Source: Dryomyza anilis
Taxonomy: Eukaryota > Arthropoda > Insecta > Diptera > Dryomyzidae
Direction of reading: 5' to 3'
Assembly (NCBI GenBank): GCA_951804985.1
Contig: OX638130.1
Span: 35,210,202 to 35,274,201 of the forward strand
DNA length: 64,000 bases
Shown: piece after piece, positions 1-10,281 of the stretch
Position numbering within the stretch: the first letter of the stretch is position 1
Layout of the letters: every line of letters begins with the position of its first letter
Notes under the pieces: generated by a model
The model's database searches: none
Told to the model about the DNA's origin: nothing
What the model saw: the letters and a program-made list of their open reading frames with translations, nothing else
Position numbers and translations under genes: made by a program

Positions 1-381
1 CAATTAGTGAAATAAAATTATCTACCATTTTCCTACCATTGATAGCGAACGTATCCACTGCCGCGCACGGCGTCTGATTCACAATTCCTATCTTCTTTGG
101 CCTGATTTCGCAATTTGTCTTGGGTTCCCAGATTATTGGCCTATTCTGGGCCCCTAACAGTTTCCCTGGTTGCGGGTAGACTCAAAATCTCTCTTCGCAA
201 AACAGTTTTCTAACGTATGCCCAATTCTTGCACACCATTTACATTTATTTAAATCCCCATTATTATTATTAGTATGAATATTATTCCGATAATTACTATT
301 TCTATTTCCATTATTATTGTTGTTATTGCTCTTGTAATTATTTTCTTTGTTATTATTATAATTACGATTATTATTCCGATA

Positions 382-417
<36 letters not shown>

Positions 418-1422
418 GTTATTATAATTATTATTATTGTTATTGTTATTATAATTATTAGTTCTATTTTCATTATGATATTCCCAATTATTGTTGTTAT
501 TATTCCTATGATTGGCTTGCGTATTATTCTCGTAGCCATCATTGTAATCGTAATTTATTGTTTGTTGTCTACTCGTACAGTTTTGCTCCGGTTCCGGCTC
601 CGGCTAAGGCTCGTTTCGTGGCCGTATTTGCCACATTCTTGACAGTAAGGCATGTTTTTCCGACTGATACATTCGTCCCTCGTATGTCCGTCATTCCCGC
701 AAAATGAACATGTTGGAACAACTTTATCCCTTTCGTTTGCGAGCATTTCGTGCCCAAATGATCCACTATTGTTTCCTACAACAATTTTTTCGCATGTTAT
801 TTGTGAGGCCCTGTTATAGTGCACCTCTGGGGCATTCTGTGTTGTTTCTATTACACGCCCACTTTGTATTATCTCAAACGTTTCTACTGCTTCCTCTATC
901 AGTGAATCTAGTGAGTTTGACTTATTATTTAGCATGTGTATTTTCAGTGTGCTGTCTTTAAGACCTACTTTAAAAGTCTTTTGTATGGATTTGTCCAGTT
1001 CCATTAACATTGCCTCGTCCCCTTTGCCGTTATATTTTTCTTTTATTAACTCCACCGCCTTTGTTTTCAGGACATTTAGGCGTCTTGCAAAAGGTCTAAT
1101 TTCTTCCGTGGATGTTTGATAGGCATTATTTATATCATTTATCACTGAGTCTAATGTTATGGTTTTAAGATATGTCCGCTTTATTACAGTATATAATTCA
1201 TCTAATCTGCTAAACTGAATTCCATTAACTAGTTCAAATGCGTCTCCATACATTCTTAACTTAACACATGATATAAATTCTTGTAACTCTGTTTCCTTCG
1301 TAGCCTTTACCGCTAAATCACATCCTTGTATGAATCTACATACTTCAGAGGGCAGATCATTGGAAGCCTGAGAACATCGGAACCAAACGGTTCACGGTCT
1401 TTGCAATATGTTGGATACTCAT
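1..1422 (-). pseudogene. Retrotransposon gag with start of protease region (element 1), broken
   Basis: Gag forms the particle core of an LTR retrotransposon and binds its RNA. Read on the minus strand, a capsid-like part begins with an ATG at 1422 and has a frameshift near 1365. The longest open stretch is 555-1253. It carries a CCHC zinc knuckle (CSFCGNDGHTRDEC) and a second, damaged knuckle (CQECGKYGH, last Cys lost). After a long Asn-rich stretch, a third knuckle (CKWCARIGHTLENC) is readable at about 196-240, in yet another frame. Below that, an open frame runs off the window edge and should lead into protease. The arrangement matches the gag copies at 20.6-41 kb, but the sequence is clearly a different family. 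It is non-functional because of frameshifts and the window truncation. Confidence 0.8.
262..500. repeat. ATT/AAT trinucleotide tract (poly-Asn part of gag)
   Basis: An almost pure ATT-rich tract. On the minus strand it encodes Asn (AAT) runs between the second and third zinc knuckles of gag. Other gag copies in the window have the same Asn-rich segment, shorter and less pure, so this is an expanded low-complexity part of the protein and not an independent locus. The long poly-Ile frames on either strand are by-products. Confidence 0.85.
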
Positions 1423-1815
1423 TTTAAAATCTAGTAAATTAACTTTCTCAATATTACTGGTATCACTAGTGAATTTCTATTTAACTTCAGATTTTTCTCA
1501 ACAGATATTCCTTATTTATTTAAAAATTTATTATTTGTTTACACCATGTTTTCATTATTTTCCTCAAAACTCACTACAATACGATATATTTTATTTCGTC
1601 CAATTTATCCATTTAATTTTGTTGTTTCATGTTGTGTTATCTTTAATTTTCATTGTAGGGCTTCCATTAAAAATACCAGTTAAGATTTCATTTCCAACAA
1701 AATTATTTAAATTACCAAAATTAGATTTTATTTAAATTATTGACTATTTATTTTAAAAACATATTTAAAAAAAAATTCTATCTTCCATCTAGAGCGGTTG
1801 TTTTTGGTTCTAAAA
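1423..1815 (-). other. Leader (5' UTR) of element 1, no gene seen
   Basis: AT-rich sequence between the primer binding site and the gag start. I see no coding region on either strand. Its position corresponds to the leaders of the other gag copies in the window. Confidence 0.5.
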
Positions 1816-1827
1816 CCGGCTGCGCCA
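1816..1827 (-). other. Primer binding site, tRNA-Ser type
   Basis: On the minus strand this reads TGGCGCAGCCGG. It is complementary to a tRNA-Ser 3' end (CCGGCTGCG plus CCA). A PBS of this kind primes minus-strand DNA synthesis in the 17.6/297 group of gypsy-like elements. It lies just inside the probable 5' LTR and upstream of gag, as expected. Confidence 0.75.
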
Positions 1828-2400
1828 ATGTTAAAGTCCCTATTTTATCACCTAAAAATAAGACATTTAATAAATAATAACACTTACACCATTTCAAGTT
1901 TTATCCTCTTTATAATTTTATTTCCTTTTTCTTTGTTCCACTTCTTCGACTCACTTCTTAATCTAATAACAACTCCCTTAAAAACTAAATAACTACAGCT
2001 TATATACTAATACTTAATCTAAGTTTCAATGCTACTTTTCCACAACTCGACTTCTTAACGCTGACCGTGAAAGCAACTCTTGCATAATCAGCAACCCGCG
2101 ATGACATTGAATTTAGACCATCGCAAAGTCATTGAATTGAAGTCATCTTTGTTTACAAACAAATTGCACCACGTGTTTATTTTCTTCAAGCTAGCAACTT
2201 GACGCTGCTGCGAATTTGGTTTATAGTTACAATTGCTGACTAAGTAAATTGTCGCCGCTTATTTTGGCAACGACCAAAAGGTGTGTCATCAAACCAACAT
2301 CATTTACTTTTTGTTTTAACAACAATTAGAATGCATATAATATAATTTAAATATTTAGCAATTAATATTTAGCAACAGCAAATACCCACTAGAAAAATAT
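1828..2400 (-). repeat. Probable 5' LTR of element 1
   Basis: Sequence directly outside the primer binding site, where a 5' LTR must lie. The second LTR is outside the window, so the outer boundary cannot be fixed; 2400 is where recognisable LINE sequence is about to begin. No ORF of interest lies in it. Confidence 0.4.
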
Positions 2401-2421
2401 CAATGAACTGTCACGCTATGA

Positions 2422-3203
2422 GTGACTGTCATAATGCTAACTCTCAACACTATTCAAGAACCATGGGAGTATAACAAACGCATCTGTGGTCTTAGTGAAC
2501 TACGGGGTGAAACCATACTATACGATGAGCAAGCCGCAAGGCCTAGAAGCTGTCTTATAGTATCGAAACACTTTGCTGTCACCAAGATAACCCAATTCTG
2601 TGGGCAAGACCTGGTGGCAGCCAAAGTGAGCTATGAAAGCGATAGTGGATGGAAACATCTGATTGTCGCCTCAGGCTAATTCCCCTATGACTCACTACTA
2701 CCTCCTCCGCCAAAGGCAATTGTTGAGCTCATTGAGTACTGTGATCTTAAGGAGACCGGCCTTATTCTTTGCTGTGACGCTAATGCTCAACACAATGTGT
2801 GGGGCAGCAGTAAATGCAACGCACGAGGTACCAGACTCCTTGACTTCATCATGACCTCCAATCTGAACATTCACAACACTGGTAATAAACCCACTTTTGT
2901 GACTGCTAGAAGACAGGAAGTGATTGACCTTACTTTGTCTAACTGTAGACTGAGAGAGTCAATCTTTAACTGGAAGGATCTTAAAGAAGATTCGTTAACG
3001 GACCACAGGTATATCGAGTTTCATACTGACCGAAAGATGCTGCCCTCTATGACGGTAAGAAACCATAGAAAAACGAACTGCGCACGTTTCAGACATGAAC
3101 TTAAGAATTCCCTCAATATTCCTGTCAGAATTCGTACCAAAGAAAGTATTGAGACGTCCGTTCAAGTTATGAACATGTCCGGTACGAAAAACGTTATCTA
3201 GAC
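2422..3203 (+). pseudogene. LINE APE-type endonuclease domain
   Basis: This domain nicks target DNA to prime retrotransposition. One frame holds throughout apart from an in-frame TAA at 2677-2679. Recognisable parts are the QEPW start region, CCDANAQHNVWGS, the Asn-Ala-Arg-Gly segment, and the catalytic TDHR near 2998-3010. The first ~40 residues usual for the family, including the Mg-binding Asn/Glu block, are missing. The frame ends at a TAG near 3201, and a frameshift leads into the linker (PWWNACLETLR), which is typical between endonuclease and RT in this LINE group. Confidence 0.8.
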
Positions 3204-3881
3204 CTCCCGTTCCTTGGTGGAACGCTTGTCTTGAAACCTTGCGCAAGGATTCCAGAAAGCTTCTAAATAGGGCCCTAAGGAGCAACTTAGACTCTGACTG
3301 GTATCTTTATCGAGCTAAGCAGAAATAGTATAAGAAACGAATTCGTAAATCGAAAAGCGTTTCCTATAAAGACTTCTGTAGTAGCATCGAATCCTGCTAC
3401 TAGCAGATTGGTCAAGTTTCTTAAAAGAGACCGAACTGCTCGACTGGACTCACTGCGGAGACCTGATGGCTCGTATATTGAGTCTAAGACAGAGGTACTC
3501 AGTGTCCTAGTTGAGACTCACTTTCCGGGAAATCAAATCCACATAGGTCCACTTTGTAATCCCAGCACTGGGGACTGCAATAACAACTCTAATGTGACAA
3601 AACATGACTGGCAGGTTGCCAGATTGGTTGTGTACGATGAAGCTATCCAATACGCAGTGGCCTCTTTTGATGGCTTCAAGTCACCTGGACCGCTTGGTAT
3701 CTACACAGTCATGCTACAGGAAGGTATAACCCAATTGTTACCATGCCTAAAGAAGATCTTTAGAGCAAGTCTCGCATGGGCATACATTCCGACATCCTGG
3801 CGTTTAGTTGAAGTAGCCTTCATTCCTTAAGTTGGAAGAGAAGACTATTCCATAGCCAAGAGCTTCAGACCCATTAGTATG
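3204..3881 (+). pseudogene. LINE linker and N-terminal RT region
   Basis: Continuation of LINE ORF2 in shifted frames. An open part runs at 3408-3830 and ends at an in-frame TAA just before VGREDYSIAKSFRPIS, which is where Lys would be expected. The RT homology stops abruptly at 3881 and resumes at 8158-8162, on the other side of the inserted LTR element. Several stops make this copy inactive. Confidence 0.75.
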
Positions 3882-3886
3882 ATGTC

Positions 3887-4036
3887 TGTGGAAAAATCGA
3901 GGCAGTCACAAAATAAATTGACTTCGCTTTCACAAATTATTAGAATTAATTTTATTTACAATAAAATTTTGAATTATAAAAACTTAACAACTAAAATAAA
4001 ATTTAAGTACAGTGAATTGTTGAGTGTGTCTCCACA
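3887..4036 (-). repeat. 3' LTR of CsRn1-type element
   Basis: 150 bp, TG...CA ended. Compared with the other LTR it carries a short extra stretch (about 11 bp near 3915) and a few substitutions, so the insertion is not brand new. A purine-rich tract (AGGAAGGGTG on the minus strand, 4038-4050) abuts it as the polypurine tract. Confidence 0.9.
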
Positions 4037-4061
4037 TTACACCCTTCCTAGTTAAAAATAT

Positions 4062-7000
4062 CTATTTGAACGATACAGATTTTAAAATAAGATGCTTAAA
4101 ACTATTACAATTATTATTAATTTTATGATTAAGAAAGGATTGGTCTATAAAAGCTGGTTTAACTCGATCAATTGATATTTGATCACTTTTGAGACCAATT
4201 TGTACTTTAAAATATTTTGGACCTCTTTCCAGTACTTTGTAGGGACCGGAATATTGATACTGTAGTGCTTTGTGTATTTCCGAACGGATCCAGACGTGTG
4301 TGCACGTTTCCAAATCCATGTGTACAAAAATCTTGGATGTCGCGTGGTTGCTTGTAGGCTTGATCTCAGACATAGCGCGTTTGAAGTTGGTTAAAAATTC
4401 GCTGTGGTCTTCGTTGTCCTCTGGTGTAGTCTCTTTGAAAAGCTCACCTGGGAGTCGTAGTACCTCGCCATACATCAATTCTGCGGCCGTTGTTTGTATG
4501 TCTTCTTTGAACGATGCGCGCAAACCTAATAGCACAGTTGAAAGAGTTTTGGTCCATTGACAGTTTTCATGTGCGGTAAGTGCAGCTTTCAACGTTCGAT
4601 GTACACGTACGACCATTCCGTTAGCCTGAGGGTGAAACGCTGTGCAATGATGAACTTTGGCGCCTAAAAGTTTTGTCATGTTGTGGAATGTTTGTGACGT
4701 AAACTGTCGTCCCCGATCCGTGTAAATATTGCTGGGACAGCCAAATCTTGTAACCCAAGTGTCATAAAATACTCGGCAAACTTCTTCAGCAGTAATTGTT
4801 TGTAGCGGCACAACTTCTATCCAACGCGTAAAACGATCTATTATAGATAGCAGGTACTTGAAACCCTCTGAAGGAGGTAACGGCCCTACAATATCCAAGT
4901 GAAGATTAGAAAATCTGCGTGATGGTGCTGAAAAAATTCCAAGAGGCGATTTAGTATGGCTTTGTATTTTTGCTGCTTGACAATTTTGACACGACTTGAC
5001 CCAATTATTGCAGTCCTGTTTGATTGAAGGCCATACAAATCTTTGCGTCAGCATTTTCTGAGTAGCGCGTGTGCCAGCGTGCGATAATCCATGTATGTTG
5101 TCGAATATTAATTTTCGAAATTGCTGTGGAATATACGGTCGTATCCGTTCAGTAGAAATATCACAGAAAAGTTCGGTGTTGCAGTGTGGAATTGGTAGTA
5201 ATTTCAGTTGAAGATCATTTGCTGTTTCCAGCAGTGTTTTCAGTTCTTCATCTAACTGCTGTTCCTGTGCTATTGCTTCATAATTTATTTCCGATATTTG
5301 TTCAATGCGCGACATTGCGTCTGCTACCACGTTTAGCTTACCAGATATGTGTCGAATCTCTGAAGTATACTGCGCAATGAAATCTAAGTGTCGGAATTGA
5401 CGTGGTGAAGCTTTTTCTGGTTTCTGTCTCAAAGCAAAGGTAAGAGGTTTGTGGTCAGTATAGAGTACGAATGTACGTGCTTCAAGCATGTGCCGAAAAT
5501 GTTTTATGGCACTGTACGCAGCCAATAATTCTCTGTCATACGTACTATACTTACACTCTGCTGGCGACAATTTTTTGGAGAAGAAAGCAAGAGGTCTCCA
5601 GTGCTGTCTTTCGCATTGCTCTAAAACTGCTCCAATAGCTTTATCTGAAGCATCAACTTTAAGGCAAAGTTCCGCCTCAGGGTCTGGATGAGCGAGTAAT
5701 GCAGCGTCTGACAAATCGGTTTTGCAATTGTTAAATACAATTTCCAAGTCTTCTGTCCATTGTATCTTTGTTTTGTCATTCTTAATAGCTCCTTTTGTGA
5801 GCTCATTAAGTTTTACCTGAGCCTTTGCGCCACCTGGCAGGAACTTTCGGTAAAAATTGAGCATCGCTAAGAATCGACGTAATTCCGAAATATTGTTAGG
5901 CTTACTGAATGCAATGATATCTGCAACTTTAGCTTTCGTTGTCGAAATGCGAAATGCTGGCGAAAGGCAAAATCCTAGAAAATCAATTTTTGAAACGCCA
6001 AATAAACACTTCGAAGGGTTAATTAAGATCCCGAAGTCCTTGAAACGTTGAAAAAGTAATTTCAAGTGCTCAGTATGTTCTTCCGCTGTTTTAAAGGCGA
6101 TTAACACATCATCGATGCAGACAAATGTGAAATCTAAACCTCTGCAAACTTCGTCCATATACCGTTGGAAGCTTTGTGCGGCATTGCGCAATCCAAATGG
6201 CATCCTTAGAAATGCAAATAACCCGAATGGTGTTATTATTGCGGTTTTCGGTATATCGTCTGGATTGACGCGAATCTGGTGATATGCGCGTACGAGGTCT
6301 ATCTTAGAAAAAATCGTTGCTCCTATTAAGTTGCTATTCAAATCGGTGATAAAAGGGATTGAATATTTATCTGGAAGTGTTTTTTGATTAAGATAGCTAT
6401 AATCACCGCATGGTCTCCAATCGCCATTGCTTTTGGGAACCATATGCAAAGGATTCGCCCATGCACTTTTGGATTGTCTAACAATACCATGCTCAAGAAT
6501 AAATTGAAATTCTTTTTTTGCTATGGCTAATCTAGCTGGGTCTAAGCGGCGTGCTTTTGCTGCTACAGATGCACCAATAAAATGAAAGGCTGTTGTTTGT
6601 TTCGGACTTTGTAATGAAGAATTAAGACTTAGGATTTCTGGAAATTGTTTCAGTAGCTGCTGGTAAGAGGAGTTGTCCTTTACGATAAGCGAAACGGATG
6701 GTGAAGATATTTTAGTCAGCTCAGCTGGAGTTGTAATAAAAGTCTTGCCGTCGACCAGTGTACGATTACGCAAATTCGGCAATACGTGAAAATGACTTAA
6801 AAAATCGGACCCTAGTATTGGCCGTGTTACGTCTGCGACAATAAAAATCCAATAAAAATTTCTTCTTAAACCTAGGTTTACCTGCAGAAGTTTTGTGCCG
6901 TAGGTCCTGATTTCTGTTCCGTTTGCAGCGAACAGTTTTAATTTACATTTTGACAGCGTGTTTTTTCTGACTTGAGCAGCTGGAATTACCGAGACGTCAG

Positions 7001-7145
7001 CCCCAGTATCGACAAGGAATGTCCTTTTTGTGCACCTATCGGAGACTAGCAAGCGGCCTGATGATGGTGTTGAAATTCCGGGAGCCACTGTACCTGAAAC
7101 TTCATTTAGTTTTTTGATTGATGATATGCGCATGGTGGGATGCAC
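4062..7145 (-). CDS. pol: CsRn1-type pol polyprotein: protease, RT, RNase H, integrase
   Basis: An open frame of 1,027 codons. Protease: DTGA at residues ~46-49. Reverse transcriptase: centre CIDDV at ~343, where a Tyr normally precedes the IDD. RNase H follows, with DASDKA and TDHKPL. Integrase has the zinc-binding His/Cys region (HGLSH...CQNC), first Asp in HLDIVG (~749) and second Asp in YTDRG (~810). The third acid is lost: the site reads GMVVRVHR at ~845, where GMVER is usual, so Glu is replaced by Val (codon GTA). The frame overlaps the end of gag by about 40 bp, as expected for frameshift expression. Otherwise full length; strand transfer should be defective. Confidence 0.93.
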   Translation of the reverse strand: MHPTMRISSIKKLNEVSGTVAPGISTPSSGRLLVSDRCTKRTFLVDTGADVSVIPAAQVRKNTLSKCKLKLFAANGTEIRTYGTKLLQVNLGLRRNFYWIFIVADVTRPILGSDFLSHFHVLPNLRNRTLVDGKTFITTPAELTKISSPSVSLIVKDNSSYQQLLKQFPEILSLNSSLQSPKQTTAFHFIGASVAAKARRLDPARLAIAKKEFQFILEHGIVRQSKSAWANPLHMVPKSNGDWRPCGDYSYLNQKTLPDKYSIPFITDLNSNLIGATIFSKIDLVRAYHQIRVNPDDIPKTAIITPFGLFAFLRMPFGLRNAAQSFQRYMDEVCRGLDFTFVCIDDVLIAFKTAEEHTEHLKLLFQRFKDFGILINPSKCLFGVSKIDFLGFCLSPAFRISTTKAKVADIIAFSKPNNISELRRFLAMLNFYRKFLPGGAKAQVKLNELTKGAIKNDKTKIQWTEDLEIVFNNCKTDLSDAALLAHPDPEAELCLKVDASDKAIGAVLEQCERQHWRPLAFFSKKLSPAECKYSTYDRELLAAYSAIKHFRHMLEARTFVLYTDHKPLTFALRQKPEKASPRQFRHLDFIAQYTSEIRHISGKLNVVADAMSRIEQISEINYEAIAQEQQLDEELKTLLETANDLQLKLLPIPHCNTELFCDISTERIRPYIPQQFRKLIFDNIHGLSHAGTRATQKMLTQRFVWPSIKQDCNNWVKSCQNCQAAKIQSHTKSPLGIFSAPSRRFSNLHLDIVGPLPPSEGFKYLLSIIDRFTRWIEVVPLQTITAEEVCRVFYDTWVTRFGCPSNIYTDRGRQFTSQTFHNMTKLLGAKVHHCTAFHPQANGMVVRVHRTLKAALTAHENCQWTKTLSTVLLGLRASFKEDIQTTAAELMYGEVLRLPGELFKETTPEDNEDHSEFLTNFKRAMSEIKPTSNHATSKIFVHMDLETCTHVWIRSEIHKALQYQYSGPYKVLERGPKYFKVQIGLKSDQISIDRVKPAFIDQSFLNHKINNNCNSFKHLILKSVSFK

Positions 7146-7957
7146 TTTTTGGCCTTGGTGGCAAATCGGTTATGGTACCAACACCAATCTTTCCGGTTCC
7201 TGGATTTGCTGCGATGGCGTTGACCAGTGCCTGCACTTGCATCGCGAGGACTGCTACGGCTTGCGCTCCTTCCGCGAAATGCGTCGTTGAACTTCCGATC
7301 TAACGCTTCGATTTGCGCGGTCAATTGATGTATCAGAGTGTTGTCCGTTGACACGCTAGCAACGTGTGGATGTGCAATCTCGATGATTTTGTCCGCCTGT
7401 TGTGCCAGTTCGACTAGCTCGGCGTTGCTGGTAGCTAAAATCGACCGAACGTTCTCTGGTAGTTGGTCAAGAAATAATGTCTTTCCGACGTTATCACCAA
7501 CACCATTGCCTGCTGCAAGAGTTTTCATAGATTGCAAAAAATGTGTTGGCTTCGGGTCGCCAATAATCAGACCACTGAAGAGTTTTTTGAGTTTGGATTC
7601 TTCAGAAATCGCGAACGATGAAATTAGTCGCTCTTTGATTGTTTCGTACTTACGTTCTGCTGGCGGATTAACGAGGATATCGCCGATGAACTTCAGATAC
7701 GATGGGTCCAGGTTCGCTATTACGTGCGCATACTTAGTGTCATCTCGAGAAATGCGCGAGATGGTGAAGACTGCTTCAACTTGTATGAACCATAAGCGTG
7801 GTTGTTCCGACCAGAATGGCGGTAGTCTGTGGACCGTACCTGTAGCTGCGGTTGCAATCTCTGCTGTTGTCTGTTGTTGACCGTGTTGATTGTTGCTGTC
7901 CGATTGATTTCACGTAGCACTATCCGCTGGAGGCGATGGTGAATGTGTGAGTGGCAT
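7106..7957 (-). pseudogene. gag: CsRn1-type gag with CHCC zinc finger, one early stop
   Basis: Gag packages the element RNA. The ATG at 7957 is followed by an in-frame TGA at 7910-7912 (codon 16). After it the frame is open to 7106. A segment PPFWSEQPRLWF, typical of the N-terminal part of this gag family, is followed by capsid-like sequence. Near the end [18 protein letters not shown] fits C-x2-H-x9-C-x3-C, the CHCC finger that separates CsRn1-clade gags from the usual CCHC type. The end overlaps pol in a different frame. The early stop makes this copy a pseudogene unless a downstream start is used. Confidence 0.85.
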
Positions 7958-8000
7958 CTTTGTAGGCGAGCACTAATTTGTAGTCAGTCACCGATCTCTC

Positions 8001-8014
8001 GTCGAAGGTCACCA
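8001..8014 (-). other. Primer binding site, tRNA-Trp type
   Basis: On the minus strand TGGTGACC follows the 5' LTR after a 4-base spacer and is complementary to the last 8 bases of tRNA-Trp (GGTCACCA). CsRn1-clade elements are known to use tRNA-Trp. Complementarity is short beyond these 8 bases. Confidence 0.65.
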
Positions 8015-8018
8015 AATT

Positions 8019-8157
8019 TGTGGAAAAATCGAGGCAGTCACTTTTCGCTTTCACAAATTATTAGAATTAATTTTATTTACAATAAAATTTTGAATTATAA
8101 AAAATTAACAACTAAAATAAAATTTAAGTACAGTGAATTTTTGAGTGTGTCTCCACA
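8019..8157 (-). repeat. 5' LTR of CsRn1-type element
   Basis: 139 bp with the same ends as the copy at 3887-4036. It is followed at once by the target duplication ATGTC and then by resumed LINE RT sequence. Confidence 0.9.
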
Positions 8158-10193
8158 ATGTCCTTCATACTAAAGTGTCTAGAAAGACTAGTTGAGCTGC
8201 ACATCAGAAAAACATCGCTGTCAAGGTACCCATTATCATCAAGACAACATGCCTACCAACGTGGAAAATCCTGTGAAACAGCATTGCAACATATGGTTGG
8301 CCGGATCGTGCATGCTTTTCAGAGGAAGATGTACGTGATGGGCATATTTGTTGACATCGAGGGTGCTTTTGATAATGCGACTTGATGGAATGTGTGACGC
8401 AGCTAGAAGGCATGGAATAGATGAAACATTGGTCAAATGGCTAAGGTCAATGCTAATGTTTAGGACCATCACTTCTGAGGCGGAGTGCGGTCAGTATATT
8501 ATGGCAGGGGTGAATAGAGGCTGTCCTCAAGGAGGCGTTCTCTCCCCCCTGCTCTGGTGTATGCTGGTTGACTCTCTAGTCAACGATCTCGATGGACCAG
8601 GTGTCTATTCCCAGGCCTATGCAAATGATGTTGCCATTCTTGCCACAGGCTTTTCCCTGGTGTACTGCAAACGGACCTTCCGTCAACCCTCACAAAACAG
8701 GGATTGTTCTCTTCACTAGGAAAAGAATAATGACAGGATTATCTCTACCAGTACTTAAGGGTGTCACTATTCCTCTGTCTAACGAAGTAAAATATCTGGG
8801 CTTAACTATAGATAGTAAACTACTTTGGACAAAACATGTTGAAAATAAAATTTCGCGAGCATTGAATGCCTTCTGGCAATGCAGAGGAATTTTTGGGAAG
8901 ACATGGGGACTATCGCCGAGCAAAACCTTATGGATTTACACGGCAATGATAAGACCGATGATATCATATGCATCGGTAGTCTGGTGGAACAAGCTGTCGC
9001 GAAAATGCGTGACAACTAGTCTTGCCAAGATTCAGAGAACCGTGTGTCTGGGTGTTACGGGTGCCTTTCCCACTACACCTGGTCCAGCACTGAATGCAAT
9101 CTTAAACCTACCTCCACTTGACATCTTCATCAGAGGCGAAGCCATGAAAGGCTGCTGGAGACTAAAACGAGGTGGTTTCTGGTTTAATGTTCCCTGGAAT
9201 ATCTCTGACATTGCACTTGACACTCCATTAGACACCTGTCTACTGGGGATGCCCTCTGATGCAATGATAACAGAAATATTACTAAGACGAAATTTTAAGG
9301 TCTGTCAACCTGACATTCAAGACTGGCTAACGCCGGACTGTGAGCCAGGTAGAGGGTCACACCGCATTTTCACAGACGGCTCCAGAACCGATCAGGGATC
9401 TGGTGCTGGAGTGTTTGTGGAACCGGATGACCGCAGACTTCACTTCGCCTTCGGCGACAATGCCTCGGTATTTCAAGCCGAAGTCTATGCTATACTTATG
9501 GCTATGGACTACATTGCGGATAATAGATGGCAGAACAGGGCTATATCAGTTTGCAGCGATAGTCAGGCTGCTCTTATGGCTTTGAACAACCAGGTCATCA
9601 CATGCAAAATTGTACGTCAATGCAGATCACGTCTCAACTGTGTTGGTAAATACAATACACTGAAACTGATTTGGGTGCCGGGCCATAAAGGAGTTTCGGG
9701 CAATGAAACATCTGACGAACTAGCACATGCTGGATCTGAGGATAATCCATTTGGATCAGAACCTGTGCTTGGACTACCTGTATCTACGGGAAAATTCGTC
9801 ATCAGCTCTTGGGTCGCCTCTGAACACAAGAGTAGATGGCTGCATGAGACGAAATGCAGATTCTCCAAGCTCATGACACCGACGTTAACCAAAAGATCGG
9901 CCTCGTTTCTACTTTCCTTAAGTAGAAGGGAGTGCAGAAAACTGACGGGACTTCTAACGGGACACAACGCATGTGAAAAACACATGAACGCAATCGGCCT
10001 GGCCGAAAGCGCCTTATGTTCTGCCTGCTACGAAGAAACTTGGACCACAGAGCATAATCTCTGTGACTGTCCAGCATTTTCTAGAATTAGAAGGCAGATC
10101 TTTGGCACTGACGTGATGAGAGAGGATCAGCTTCACTCTCTATCACACAATAGCCTTCTTAGATTCCATAATGAATCTAAGAAGTATCATTAA
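8158..10193 (+). pseudogene. LINE ORF2: reverse transcriptase palm, RNase H and C-terminal finger
   Basis: RT resumes with FILKCLERLVELHIRK and continues through DIEGAFDNA and NRGCPQGGVLSPLLW. The catalytic box at 8618-8629 reads YAND instead of YADD, so one metal-binding Asp is lost. Two frame changes (near 8385 and 8590-8650) and an apparent deletion just after the box are visible. The frame 8592-10193 is then open: the SVNPHKT region, an RNase H domain at about 9357-9760 (DGS, QAEVYAI, SDSQAAL, GHKGVSGNE), and a C-terminal Cys/His motif (CSAC...EHNLCDC). RNase H is intact by inspection, but the whole is not functional. Confidence 0.85.
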
Positions 10194-10281
10194 AAACCAG
10201 GGAACTGGGTCAAAGCACAATGGATATAAACCTGTCTGAGTGCTGTGGCTCTATTTTTTATCCCACATTAAAATAAAAAAA

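Larger units (their letters stand above)
3887..8157 (-). mobile_element. Nearly complete LTR retrotransposon, CsRn1-type (Ty3/gypsy)
   Basis: A 4,271-bp element with two similar LTRs (3887-4036 and 8019-8157), each starting TGTGGAAAAA and ending TCTCCACA, flanked by a perfect 5-bp duplication ATGTC (3882-3886, 8158-8162). Inside are a gag with a CHCC finger, a pol in an overlapping frame, a primer site fitting tRNA-Trp and a purine tract next to the 3' LTR. The CHCC motif and tRNA-Trp primer are the hallmarks of the CsRn1 clade. It sits inside the LINE RT gene, so it is the youngest layer of this nest. It is probably inactive itself, because of the gag stop and the changed integrase residue. 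Confidence 0.92.
2405..10281 (+). mobile_element. 5'-truncated LINE (RNase H-bearing, I/LOA/R1-like), split by an LTR element
   Basis: A non-LTR retrotransposon with APE-type endonuclease (2422-3203), reverse transcriptase and RNase H (8158-10193), and an A-rich tail (10270-10281). The endonuclease lacks its N-terminal part, so the copy is 5' truncated or deleted. The LTR element at 3887-8157 interrupts it inside the RT motif FRPIS. The RNase H domain plus a C-terminal Cys/His motif place it among LINE clades such as I, LOA (Trim, Bilbo, Lian) or R1. It inserted into the env remnant on its right. I could not find a target-site duplication for the LINE. Confidence 0.85.

Noticed and set aside
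249..642. Long poly-Ile open frames on both strands
   Set aside because: They are by-products of an ATT/AAT tract that encodes Asn in the gag frame.
4270..7303. Plus-strand ORFs across 4.2-7.3 kb
   Set aside because: Antisense to the intact pol frame.
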